In this document: piece after piece, positions 42,198-52,094 of the stretch | Position numbering within the stretch: the stretch's first letter is position 1 | Layout of the letters: each line of letters begins with the position of its first letter | Origin: Macrosoma leucophasiata | Taxonomy: Eukaryota; Arthropoda; Insecta; Lepidoptera; Hedylidae | Direction: 5' to 3' | NCBI GenBank assembly: GCA_036365455.1 | Contig: JAWQUS010000002.1 | Location: 6,262,001-6,326,000 of the forward strand | DNA: 64,000 nt | Program-made: the position numbers and the translations under genes | Notes under the pieces: generated by a model | Told to the model about the DNA's origin: nothing | Seen by the model: the letters and a program-made list of their open reading frames with translations, nothing else | Database searches by the model: none

Positions 42198-43172
42198 TTA
42201 TGAATTTTGTAAGAGATTGTAGATATCTTCTTCGGAACGAATTACGAAAACCTTTGCCTTTTCTACTTTTCGAACCATAATTTTACCGTTTTTACACCAA
42301 ACATATTTGAATTTTTCCCTTAACTCTTGCTTAGATTTCCACAGTAAGTTTTTGTTGTATGGTGTTAGAGCTTCTCTTATGAATACCTTTTCATATGAAA
42401 TAGTGGGTTCTGAATCCGGTAATACATCAGATACGGTCATTCGCTTCTCACTCGCCGCTGTAATCCATTTAGTTTTAGTGTGCAGATCTACAATCTCCAT
42501 TTCTATTAATCCTAGTTTGCCTTGTCTTGTTGGATGGCGATAGATTTGTTTTACATCTTCCACGCATAAACATAACTTTTCCGCTACTCTATGAGTTATA
42601 GATTTCAAATTTTCATTTTCTAGATGAGGTATACCTGTAATTTCTATCATGTTGCTAATATTTTTCTGCTCTGCTTCATTCATCTTCTGTTCTAAAGCGT
42701 TAATTCGGTTTTCCAAATGCACATTTTTGTTTCTTAGATCGATGTTTTTCTTTTCTAGATCTTTTATTATTTGTTTGAGGGCTTCGGTATTTTCTAAGCA
42801 CTCATCAACTTTGTCACCTAGATATTGCACTGATTTAGTGACCTCATTGATCTCTCTTTTTAAGATACGATGCTTTGCTATATCAGCTGTTAATTTGTCC
42901 GAATTGATGGAGACGACATTGTTCCCTTGATTCATAACTTCTTCATCTTCATCGAAGTCATCATCAGGGGCTACAATTGAACTTTTACGCCTTATCTTCG
43001 AACAGTCGTTGCAAGTCCACTCTAGATTTTCAGTAGCACGTATTGCATTGAGTTGTTTGTTAGTAAGACCTGAACATTCCGTCTTATCATGCACAATAAC
43101 ACTACATTTATTACACTCAAATCCAGGATATCTTTTATTCACAATTTTTTTACATTGCGCGCACTTAAGCAT
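42198..43172 (-). CDS. LINE-2 ORF1: PHD-like finger, coiled coil, FP-like domain
   Basis: Intact 324-codon frame starting at the first ATG after a ~65-bp leader. Residues 4-57 form a Cys4-His-Cys3 PHD-like finger: C4, C7, C20, C23, H28, C33, C54, C57. An acidic stretch (DDDFDEDEE) lies near 69-77, and a coiled coil runs about 97-170 with regular Leu/Ile spacing (LENRINALEQKMNEAEQ). From about 172 (NMIEITGIPHLENENL) to the end (VFVIRSEEDIYNLL) it resembles the baculovirus FP protein-type domain that occurs in many lepidopteran non-LTR ORF1s; this is recognition from memory. The expected job is binding element RNA and chaperoning reverse transcription; the PHD-like finger might bind histone tails and bias insertion, which is speculation. 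No stop or frameshift is present. Confidence 0.9.
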   Translation of the reverse strand: MLKCAQCKKIVNKRYPGFECNKCSVIVHDKTECSGLTNKQLNAIRATENLEWTCNDCSKIRRKSSIVAPDDDFDEDEEVMNQGNNVVSINSDKLTADIAKHRILKREINEVTKSVQYLGDKVDECLENTEALKQIIKDLEKKNIDLRNKNVHLENRINALEQKMNEAEQKNISNMIEITGIPHLENENLKSITHRVAEKLCLCVEDVKQIYRHPTRQGKLGLIEMEIVDLHTKTKWITAASEKRMTVSDVLPDSEPTISYEKVFIREALTPYNKNLLWKSKQELREKFKYVWCKNGKIMVRKVEKAKVFVIRSEEDIYNLLQNS

Positions 43173-43240
43173 GGTGGGTAGTTTTTAGGAACTTTTGAAA
43201 AGTATAACCGTGCTTACTCTCGAACGTCAGAGCGAGGAAT

Positions 43241-45389
43241 GAAGTTGTAAACATGCATGCTGTTCACATTGATGTTAATGACGACTACAGCTTATTTTTT
43301 TTTATTTAATGGAAGTGGTAAACATGCATGCTGTTCACATTGATGTTAATGACGACTGCAGATTATTTTTTTTTATTTAATGGAAGTGGTAAACATGCAT
43401 GCTGTTCACATTGATGTTAATGACGACTGCAGCTTATTTTTTTTTTATTTAATGGAAGTGGTAAACATGCATGCTGTTCACATTGATGTTAATGACGACT
43501 GCAGATTATTATTTTTTATTTAATGGAAGTGGTAAACATGCATGCTGTTCACATTGATGTTAATGACGACTGCAGCTTATTTTTTTTTTATTTAATGGAA
43601 GTGGTAAACATGCATGCAGTTCACATTGATGTTAATGACGACTGCAGCTTATTGTTTTTTTTATTTAATGGAAGTGGTAAACATGCATGCTGTTCACATT
43701 GATGTTGATGACGACCGCAGCTTTTTTTTTATTTAATGGAAGTGGTAAACATGCATGCAGTTCACATTGATGTTAATGACGACTGCAGCTTATTTTTTTT
43801 TTAATTTAATGGAAGTGGTAAACATGCATGCTGTTCACATTGATGTTAATGACGACTGCAGCTTATTTTTTTTTATTTAATGGAAGTGGTAAACATGCAT
43901 GCTGTTCACATTGATGTTAATGACGACTGCAGCTTATTTTTTTTTTAATTTAATGGAAGTGGTAAACATGCATGCTGTTCACATTGATGTTAATGACGAC
44001 TGCAGCTTATTTTTTTTTTATTTAATGGAAGTGGTAAACATGCATGCAGTTCACATTGATGTTAATGACGACTGCAGCTTATTTTTTTTTATTTAATGGA
44101 AGTGGTAAACATGCATGCTGTTCACATTGATGTTAATTACGACTGCAGCTTATGTTTTTTTTTTATTTAATGTAAGTGGTAAGCATGCATGCTGTTCACA
44201 TTGATGTTAATGACGACTGCAGGTTATTTTTTTTATTTAATGGAAGTGGTAAACATGCATGCTGTTCACATTGATGTTAATGACGACTGCAGCTTATTTT
44301 TTTTTTAATTTAATGGAAGTGGTAAACATGCATGCTGTTCACATTGATGTTAATGACGACTGCAGCTTATTTTTTTTTTTATTTAATGGAAGTGGTAAAC
44401 ATGCATGCAGTTCACATTGATGTTAATGACGACTGCAGCTTATTTTTTTTTATTTAATGGAAGTGGTAAACATGCATGCTGTTCACATTGATGTTAATGA
44501 CGACTGCAGTTTATTTGTTTTTTAATTTAATGGAAGTTGTAAACATGCATGCTGTTCACATTGATGTTAATGACGACTACAGCTTATTTTTTTTATTTAA
44601 TGGAAGTGGTAAACATGCATGCTGTTCACATTGATGTTAATGACGACTGCAGCTTATTTTTTTATATTTAATGGAAGTGGTAAACATGCATGCAGTTCAC
44701 ATTGATGTTAATGACGACTGCAGATTATTTTTTTTTATTTAATGGAAGTGGTAAACATGCATGCTGTTCACATTGATGTTAATGACGACTGCAGATTATT
44801 TTTTTTTATTTAATGGAAGTGGTAAACATGCATGCTGTTCACATTGATGTTAATGACGACTGCAGCTTATTTTTTTTTTATTTAATGGAAGTGGTAAACA
44901 TGCATGCAGTTCACATTGATGTTAATGACGACTGCAGCTTATTGTTTTTTTTATTTAATGGAAGTGGTAAACATGCATGCTGTTCACATTGATGTTAATG
45001 ATGACCGCAGCTTTTTTTTTTATTTAATGGAAGTGGTAAACATGCATGCAGTTCACATTGATGTTAATGACGACTGCAGCTTATTGTTTTTTTTATTTAA
45101 TGGAAGTGGTAAACATGCATGCTGTTCACATTGATGTTAATGACGACTGCAGCTTATTTTTTTTTATTTAATGGAAGTGGTAAACATGCATGCTGTTCAC
45201 ATTGATGTTAATGACGACTGCAGCTTATTTTTTTTTTAATTTAATGGAAGTGGTAAACATGCATGCTGTTCACATTGATGTTAATGACGACCGCAGATTT
45301 TTTTTTTATTTAATGGAAGTGATAAACATGCATGCAGTTCACATTGATGTTAATGACGACTGCAGCTTATTGTTTTTTTTATTTAATGA
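43241..45389 (+). repeat. E-derived satellite, right array (30 units)
   Basis: Thirty units of ~72 bp continuing the left array. The first begins at GAAGTTGTAAACATGCATGC, the other half of the unit cut by LINE-2. Variant blocks recur: ATGACGACCGCAGCTTTTTT after a TTATTGTTTT unit at 43.70 and 45.00 kb, with a relative at 45.29 kb, and the GGAAGTTGTAAAC...GACTACAG unit at 44.53 kb. This implies segmental duplication within the array. It ends TTTATTTAATGAAAACAAAC. Confidence 0.97.
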
Positions 45390-45399
45390 AAACAAACAC

Positions 45400-45965
45400 A
45401 AACACCTGACCGGAACACGATAGTGTTGAACACTATGTGTTATTGACATCTACACAAAAAACAGAGGTAAAAATGCAGATGAGTTGCCATCCCTAAGATT
45501 TTAGTTGGTAGGTAATGTCTCTGTGAAAGTTATGACGATGCTATACATTACCATCTAAGTGGAACATAATATATACATTTTTATGTTATGGAAGTGGCAA
45601 GCAAGCATTAAAGTAATTAGCAGTAAAAGTGTGAGTGATGTTAAGTGATGACTGCAGCCTGTAGACACCCACACTAAGACCGAGGTCAAAATGCAGATAC
45701 GTTACCACTCCTGAGGCCTGAGGTGTTATGCCTCTGTGCCGGAAATTACAGGGCCGTACATTACCACCTGACCGGAACACAATAGTGCTGAACACTGCCA
45801 TTTAGCGGCAAGTATATTAGGTAATGCGGAGGTGCCTTCGCCCGCGATCTCCGCCACTGGAGCTCTACGACCTATCTTCAATATGATGAACGCTACTATT
45901 GGCCAGTAGATAGTGTAGGTAATGAGGTAATTCCTACGCCCACAAGCTCCGTCACTAAACCTAGT
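45400..45965 (-). mobile_element. Old E element containing a young E insertion
   Basis: The outer diverged copy spans about 45400-45575 (CACCTGACCGGAACACGATA fused to the array edge, then ACATCTACACAAAAAACAGA, CTAAGTGGAACATAAT) and 45875-45965 (GTAGATAGTGTAGGTAATGA, CCTACGCCCACAAGCTCCGT). Confidence 0.75.
45577..45870 (-). mobile_element. E element, young copy nested in old E
   Basis: ATTTTTATGTTATGGAAGTG, an unusual ~20-bp insertion (AAAGTAATTAGCAGTAAAAG) replacing the ATGCAGTTCAC segment, then the full young body to CTGGAGCTCTACGACC. Confidence 0.88.
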
Positions 45966-47362
45966 AATAAATAACCCCCGAACACCTGTACAATGTCGTT
46001 AAACTCGTATAAAATCAATAATGTCATTAATCATAATTTGTATATCGGCGTGACAACTCGCAGACTCGAGAGATCAGCGGTGGTGGCAAACGCAACTTTG
46101 TTAAAATTAATTATATAACTTATTCCATTCACAGACAGCCTTCCAATTATTTCCAACTAAGAGCCATAATGGGGGAATGTCATGAGGATGTTGGAATGAG
46201 TTCATGTTTTTTATTTCACGTTTAATAACGAAAAAATGCTTGTCTATTATATAAAAATGTGCGGTGAAACAATGTTTTACTCGAGAAGCTTGTTTGAGTT
46301 TTTGAAGAGAATTATTTTTTGTATACAAAAAATATATATTGTGAGTATTACACCGAGGGATACACCGCAGATCTTCACCGCTGGCTGAGATGTTTCGATT
46401 CTAGCAACTTACCCAACGCTCCATTCACGCAATTCCCAGCAAGCACTCTTCTTTCTATGTCAGTGGTGTACCTACCATCCTTGCTGAATGTTTAATAAAT
46501 TATTTTTTTAATCACTGCATAATCTAAAAACAAATTAAATTCCTGAACGAATATCACAGATATAAGCGCATCAGACTGGTAACTCTACGCATCACTGCGC
46601 CCATAATCTCAAATTTTCCTTCCTCCATTTTTCATTAAAAAATCCTTTAACATATTTCACTTGCTCTCGCGAAAAATAGAATTAAATCTATTAAGAATGT
46701 TACTAAGAAAATAACATGACTCTAGTGAAACTTTTGAAGAATTAAAAAAAACAATAATCATGGTTTTCTTGGGCACAGATAATATGGCCGCCTGGTCATT
46801 ACATTCCTGAACGAGTACCACAGACAAAAGCGCATCAGACTGACAACTCCACGCATCAGTGCTCCCATAATCTCCGGCAATGTAATGCACTAGGAATATC
46901 TAGAAAATTCTACACGCATTGTTGGGTGAAAAATAAAAATGTTCATTTTGTGTGCAACATTTTCTTCCTTTTCATTTTCTCGAGAAGTTTTCTCGTTTTG
47001 TGACGTAACTTCAGTCATTTAATTTAATATAAACTCTAAGTTTACGTACGCAGAGAATGAGTTTTCACGATTACGTTGTTTCTGTACTTTATTAGAACAG
47101 CAACGTTAACGGCTCATAATAATTCAAACATAAGCAAAAGCATATAAAATGCAGTTAGTTAATTAAGAATATGAATTAAGGTAAAACTATTTACCAATGT
47201 ATCGGGCGTAGGTATATTAATTTAAAACAATTTTCAAATTCCATCCTAAATCGCAGTTTGCATTTAAGCTACCGTGATCGTAAAATAGTCAGCATATTTA
47301 GTAAAACTAAATATAAATATCTAGTCGCTATCTCCAACAATAGAGCAAACATCTAACGTAAT
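45966..47362. other. No gene; diverged ~72-bp direct repeat
   Basis: 46541-46613 and 46804-46875 share TTCCTGAACGA, AAGCGCATCAGACTG, CAACTC-ACGCATCA and CCCATAATCTC. Frames at 46107-46328 and 46657-46890 are not recognisable proteins. Confidence 0.55.
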
Positions 47363-47812
47363 CTATATATATAAAAATCAATTGCTGTTCGTTAGTCTCG
47401 CTAAAACTTGAGAACGGCTGGACCGATTTGGCTTATTTTGGTTTGAATGATTTTCGGAAGTCCAGGGAAGGTTTAAAAGATAAGAAAATATGAAGATATG
47501 GAAGAGGTATAGTAAAAAACACAATTTCATTTTCCCCTTACAAATAGTCCGTATCAATCAAACTTATGACACATTATTTCATTGTGAGGCAATACGAAGT
47601 TTGTTTTATATTATTTCGCATTAACACATGCTTGTGAAATATATTTTATTTTAAAGAAAAATGGAAAGAAAAATTTGACTTCAGGCGAGACTCGAACTCG
47701 CGGCCTACTGGGAATCTAGTCCAGCCGCTCTTCCAATTGAGCTACTGAAGTCTATTGCCAACTATGCTAGTTAGGCAACCGATATAATTTAAGTTTGCCG
47801 GGTAAGCAGTAA
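47363..47812 (-). mobile_element. F-family tail split by SINE-C
   Basis: TATATAAAAATCAATTGCTG...GAGAACGGCTGGACCGATTT...CATTGTGAGGCAATACGAAG, interrupted at 47604-47791, then resuming TTTGCCGGGTAAGCAG. This is the best-preserved F copy in the window. Confidence 0.85.
47604..47791 (-). mobile_element. SINE-C copy, internally deleted
   Basis: Flanked by AAGTTTG at 47597-47603 and 47792-47798, inside the F tail. tRNA-like head reverse complement GGCGAGACTCGAACTCGCGG and TTCCAATTGAGCTACTGAAG. It lacks the CCTGCCCGATTTG...GCGCCATC segment of the dimer at 31.8 kb but keeps the distal AGTTAGGCAACCGATATAAT. Confidence 0.9.
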
Positions 47813-47837
47813 CTGACCCGGCAAACTTCGTATTGCC

Positions 47838-48400
47838 GTCTTTTTATTGTATCCAGCGGCCCGCTTCAGCTTCGCACTGGTGCAATGTTACCTACATTAC
47901 TACTATCGTGTTAAAATAATAGCTTATAGCACTCCTGAATAGTGTAGCTTTGATTGTGAAAGAATTTTCGTGATCGGTTCAGTATTTCCGAAGATTAGCC
48001 CCTACAAACAAACATAGTTACAAACTTTACCTCTTTATAATATTTTTATTTGCGTATTTGGTGAAATATCATTATATTTAAATTAATTTATATAGAGTAT
48101 AAAAATACTCTACATTTATTACTTTGCACACGATAACTCAATCGTCCCCTATCCTACATTTACAAGGACACACATTGATTGTGAAAGAATTTTCATGATC
48201 GGTTAAGTATTTCCGAAGATTAGCCCCTACAAACAAACATAGTTACAAACTTTACCTCCTTATAATATTTTTATTTGCGTATTTGGTGAAATGTCATTTA
48301 TATTTAAATTAATTTATATAGAGTATAAAAATACTCTACATTAATTACTTTGCACACGATAACTCAATCGTCGCCTATTTAAAAGGATACACATTGAATG
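47838..48400 (+). mobile_element. RTE-like tail with ~225-bp tandem duplication
   Basis: Starts GCGGCCCGCTTCAGCTTCGC. The block 47951-48175 is repeated at 48176-48393 (TTGATTGTGAAAGAATTTTC, ATTAGCCCCTACAAACAAAC, GAGTATAAAAATACTCTACA) with few differences, so the duplication is young. A third start (ACATTGAATGTGAATAAC) is at 48390. Confidence 0.85.
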
Positions 48401-48643
48401 TGAATAACAATGTGCGTAATCGTAATAACTATCTACATATATTATAGAAATGTTATCTAAAAAACTTTTTTTTCTATAACTTTACCTTCAGTGTCATGAA
48501 TAAGTGTTGTGTAGATCTGTTTGATAAACTATCTACTAAGACTGCTATATTGAAATTTGTAGAATTGAATTCTTCTCTCACTTCCGCATTTCCTTCTGTC
48601 AATTAATTGACCAATTTTCGTGAATCTGAGAGTTCCTTATTTA

Positions 48644-48716
48644 AATCGGGTCTGGGTGTTTGTGTATGTGTTGTATGTGTACAACAGCACCCACGACACA
48701 GGTTTGTTGGGCTGTG
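48644..48716 (+). mobile_element. SINE-A fragment
   Basis: ATCGGGTCTGGGTGTTTGTG and CAGCACCCACGACACAGGTT; the central third of SINE-A. Confidence 0.8.
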
Positions 48717-48992
48717 TTTTATTTATGTTTTCAATTAAAAAAAATATTAAATTTTCGGCTGTACAATAACATACTACAGTTAATTATTGAATAACAACTC
48801 CAATATTAAAAAAAAAAAACAAAGTTATGTAAAAGTTGATAAACGCCACAAAGCTCTATTAAAATCGTGTCAATATTGCAAATTTGAATGTGCCCTATTT
48901 ACTGTGACCACTTTTGGAGCGGACACACACAAATCGCTCCATATGCTTACTTTTTTTATTGAATAGTCAATTTATCCAAATATGGGATCAAT

Positions 48993-49138
48993 TATTTTTT
49001 TTTATGCATGGAAGGTGGCAAAGTTAAGTGATGACTGCAGCGTATAAAGATCTATACAAAAACCAGGGGTCAAAATAGAAATGCCACCACTGAGACCTAA
49101 GTTGTTACGTCTCTGTGATATTTATTACGGGGCCATTA
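48993..49138 (-). mobile_element. E element, old truncated copy
   Basis: TTTATGCATGGAAGGTGGCA, GTTAAGTGATGACTGCAGCG, GTTACGTCTCTGTGATATTT. A deletion removes the CATGCAGTTCACATTGATG box. Confidence 0.8.
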
Positions 49139-49832
49139 TAATATTAAAAAAGGCTTCACCATCATGTGAATATTGAGGCTATCCAGCTCCTCGACAACAC
49201 AAACCTAGTGAGAAGACTTAAGAGAGCTAAACCTTTTGATTAAACTATTTATTTTTCGTAATAACACATGCGAGTGAACTTTAGAAATTAAAGAAAAATT
49301 AGTGTAGTGTTAAAACAAAATTAGTGTAAGTGACTTATTTTGCATAATCACACGGAACAAAATGACTTCCCCTTAAGACATACCTACTAAGAAAGCGCCA
49401 GTGAACATTTACTTAGAAATAATTTTATTTGAAGTTTAAGTAAGCATAAAATTGCTCATTAGTCTTTTAGGCTAGACTGTAATTTTAAAATAACGCTAAA
49501 AAAAGGACCTCATGTTATAAAAAAATAAAAAATTAATATTAACTGTAGATCATGCAAACGAAAATAACACATAAATTATCGTGTTTTTAAAGCATTGACC
49601 AATAAATCTGATATTCTCAGTCCATATAGCGAGTTTAGACTTAAGTGTTTGATACTAATTTTAACTGGATACCTCCATGCATTCCCGAGAAAAGGACCTT
49701 GGCAGACAAACAAATATAGACAGACAGGCAGACGTACATCAAAATGATAATTTCAAGTTTCATTTTCCTTTTGTGCATTATAATAATGTATGTATGACAC
49801 TAAAATACTCAATAACGACTATAATATTTTTA

Positions 49833-50148
49833 CGTAACGTAACTTCACGCCTGTAATCCCCGAAGGGGGGTAGGCAGAGGTAAATGCATGCATTCAAGCA
49901 TACATGCAAACACCCACGATTCGCCGGTTACGTTTTGGCCCATGTAACAGGTGGCGAGCCTGTTGACATCTCCGGGCACATTACCAAACTTCGAGGTACT
50001 GGGAAATTTCCAGAAAATGGAAAAATCCCAATGGACCCAGAGATAAAGGACTTTTCACCATTATCTTTGATAACCCCCTACCCGGGAATCGAACCCAGAA
50101 CCTCAGCGTAGTAGTAGTGGCCTGCTACCACTAGGCTACCGAGACAGT
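49833..50148 (-). mobile_element. SINE-B with 11-bp target duplication
   Basis: Tail ACGCCTGTAATCCCCGAAGG at the left, head CTGCTACCACTAGGCTACCG at the right. TAATATTTTTA flanks it at 49822-49832 and 50149-50159. The 75-codon frame inside is family sequence, not a gene. Confidence 0.92.
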
Positions 50149-50284
50149 TAATATTTTTAAAAGTTGACAAACGCTACACACCCTTCTAAATATCGTGTCA
50201 ATATTGCAAACTTGAATGTGCTATTTACTATGACCGCACTTGGAGCGGACAGACACAAATCGCTCCATATGCGTTCATTTTTTT

Positions 50285-50731
50285 GATGGGGGAAGCCCTC
50301 AAAGGAGTCATTTACAATGTTCTTTTATTATCTAGAGCGATCCGGGACGAAGCACCGCCATTAATAACGGGCACAGGACAGAAGGCTTTCTACTGTACGA
50401 CAAATTTCCCGAGCGGACGCGGAACACCTCATTATTTTCAATGAGAACGTGAATTCGCATTTTCTTCCTTCTGTCAATTCATTCATTGTATTCCATTTGT
50501 CAAATTAATAATGCATTTCCAGTCCCGCGAAATGTTTTGTGAATTAGCTTGTCTGATAAATCAATTAGCAATGTTGTTTGTCATCGGTGTAACTATTGTA
50601 TTGTGATTTATTGTTTACGTTATTTCGTATTTCTTTTTTCGAGTATAGACTGTAAGCCTCAGGAAAATCAAAGCTAATAACTGAAAAATTAAGCACCTAA
50701 TTTTAGGTCACGGAATCGTATGTGCTGTATG
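50285..50731. other. No gene seen
   Basis: Unassigned; TTCCTTCTGTCAATT near 50465 also occurs at 48590, hinting at further diverged repeat. Confidence 0.45.
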
Positions 50732-51018
50732 CATAGAGCAACACCCGAGGGGAGTAGCCATATGCCGGTTTTCCCCTCTGTCAAAGTACAAGCCCAAATG
50801 GGCCTATACCTGTCGCCTAGAATGTGTGCGTGAAATTGTTTCTGTATTTTGTTAAAGTCAAGGTGTGAGTTTCGTAGTAATAGACGATTTTTGTAGTGTG
50901 CGTGTGTGTCGCACGCATTTCACCCCGCAAAAAATTACAGACTGTTTAGCATCGGTAATTAACGCTATGGCTACTGCCCTCCAGTCCGCCGCGGCCGGTG
51001 GCCCGTGTTGCTCTATGG
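50732..51018. mobile_element. TIR element, copy 2 (reversed)
   Basis: Ends CATAGAGCAACAC and GTGTTGCTCTATG are perfect 13-bp inverted repeats; the right end continues GGCCGCGGCGGACTGGAGGG while the left lacks ~27 bp. The interior is the reverse complement of 32689-33004 (GTTAAAGTCAAGGTGTGAGT, AGTAATAGACGATTTTTGTA). Confidence 0.88.
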
Positions 51019-51159
51019 CTATATGTGACATTAATCATGATATCCAATAAAAGGCGGCCGTACCATGACAAAGGTACGGCCTCTAATAACTTCTTGTCAG
51101 TGCCAGCCACAATTATGGTCATGTCAACATTTTACAAGAAAATGTTTTTGATGGGATTG

Positions 51160-51297
51160 ATGGCCGAATACTCAAACGTCACTCAATTCTACGCAGCCTT
51201 CAAATGTGCGCTATCTCTATCGTTTGAACGTGTTTTAAAAAGACAGAAGACTTTCAAGTCCCACTTAGATTTATGTGACGTTTGAGTATTTAGCCGT
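51160..51297. mobile_element. ~138-bp fold-back MITE, copy 1
   Basis: ATGGCCGAATACTCAAACGT...CACTCAA and TTATGTGACGTTTGAGTATT-TAGCCGT. Interior ATGTGCGCTATCTCTATCGT and AAAAGACAGAAGACTTTCAA matches copy 2 at 52.70 kb in reverse. No TA duplication can be confirmed. Confidence 0.85.
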
Positions 51298-51429
51298 AAG
51301 TTTGTCAAATTATATAGGATGAGGACACATGTTTAGTTAAATCGTCCAACAACCCCACCGACAAAGTCTACAACTGCTCATAAATGTTACAGTTGCATAC
51401 ATGTTATATGAAATTACACGGGACTTTTT

Positions 51430-51714
51430 ACTGGTGGTAGAGCTCCAGTGACGGAACTCGCGGACGTAGGTACCACCGCATTACCTAATATACTTGCCGC
51501 TAAATGGTAGTGTTCAGCACTATCGTCTTCCGGTCCGGTGGTAATGTACGGCCCTGTAATTTCCGGCACAGTGGCATAACACCTTAGGCCTCAGGAATGG
51601 TAAAGCATCTGCATTTTGACCTTGGTCTTTGTGTCGGTGTCTATAGGCTGCAGTCATCACTAAACATCAATGTGAACTGCATGCTTGTTTGCCAGTTCCA
51701 TTACATAAAAAAAA
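51430..51714 (+). mobile_element. E element, full-length young copy
   Basis: ACTGGTGGTAGAGCTCCAGT to CCAGTTCCATTACATAAAAA. Close to consensus except scattered CpG-type changes (GGAACTCGCGGACGTAGG). Confidence 0.95.
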
Positions 51715-52094
51715 GATTTAAAATTCATTTTTAAACCCATTTGACGCAGCTCGCATTCATTAATCTGCAATGTTTTTTCAACATCACTTGTTTTTAGTTC
51801 CACTGAATCCATGGGAATTAAGCGGACATCAGATAGGTAAAGCATTCAATCATTTAACTGAAATAGTCGTAACTGTGATGTTTTCAAATGTTAGTGTTGT
51901 TGGTATAAAATCCAGTTTAATTGTGATCTAATACGAGTGTTCCTCCCGTACCTCCTCGGCGTAGTAGCAGTGGCGCATGACATGAATAATTTCCGTTAAA
52001 ATTATTTATACTAACTGATATTAATTTATAGAGTTATACTAATTCAAGATGTGACTTGTAATGTATGTGGAGTAGTAGTTGTTGTAATAAATAA
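51715..52094. other. No gene seen
   Basis: A+T-rich, no recognised element or frame. Confidence 0.5.

Larger units (their letters stand above)
38872..43240 (-). mobile_element. LINE-2: near-complete non-LTR retrotransposon
   Basis: 4.37-kb element inserted in the satellite. On the minus strand: ~65-bp 5' leader (43240-43173), ORF1 (43172-42198), ORF2 (42190-39230), ~350-bp 3' UTR and an (ATAA)n/(AAAT)n tail at 38910-38872. GAAGTT flanks it at 38866-38871 and 43241-43246; including neighbouring bases the match is AATGGAAGTT versus AATGAAGTT. ORF1 is open; ORF2 carries about five lesions. CR1/Jockey-type by its ORF2 motifs; clade not assigned. Confidence 0.95.
48831..50284 (+). repeat. ~128-bp direct repeats flanking 1.2 kb
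   Basis: 48831-48959 and 50157-50284 share AAAAGTTGA-AAACGC, ATCGTGTCAATATTGCAAA, TTGGAGCGGACA, CACAAATCGCTCCATATGC and a T-run. Between them are an E fragment and a SINE-B; no reverse transcriptase or LTR signals, so this is a dispersed or duplicated repeat rather than an LTR pair. Confidence 0.75.

Noticed and set aside
41067..42930. Plus-strand frames of 80-97 codons
   Set aside because: Antisense shadows of LINE-2 ORF1 and ORF2.
37460..45389. CRISPR-like array
   Set aside because: Units are directly adjacent with no unique spacers, and the genome is eukaryotic.
37570..45423. Repeated-peptide frames (MEVVNMHAVHIDVNDDCS...) as a repeat protein
   Set aside because: They arise because the satellite unit is often a multiple of three and lacks stops in one frame; they break wherever the T-run length changes and have no start or splice context.
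48831..50284. LTR retrotransposon between two 128-bp direct repeats
   Set aside because: No TG/CA ends, primer site, polypurine tract or gag-pol remnants; the interior is an E fragment and a SINE-B.
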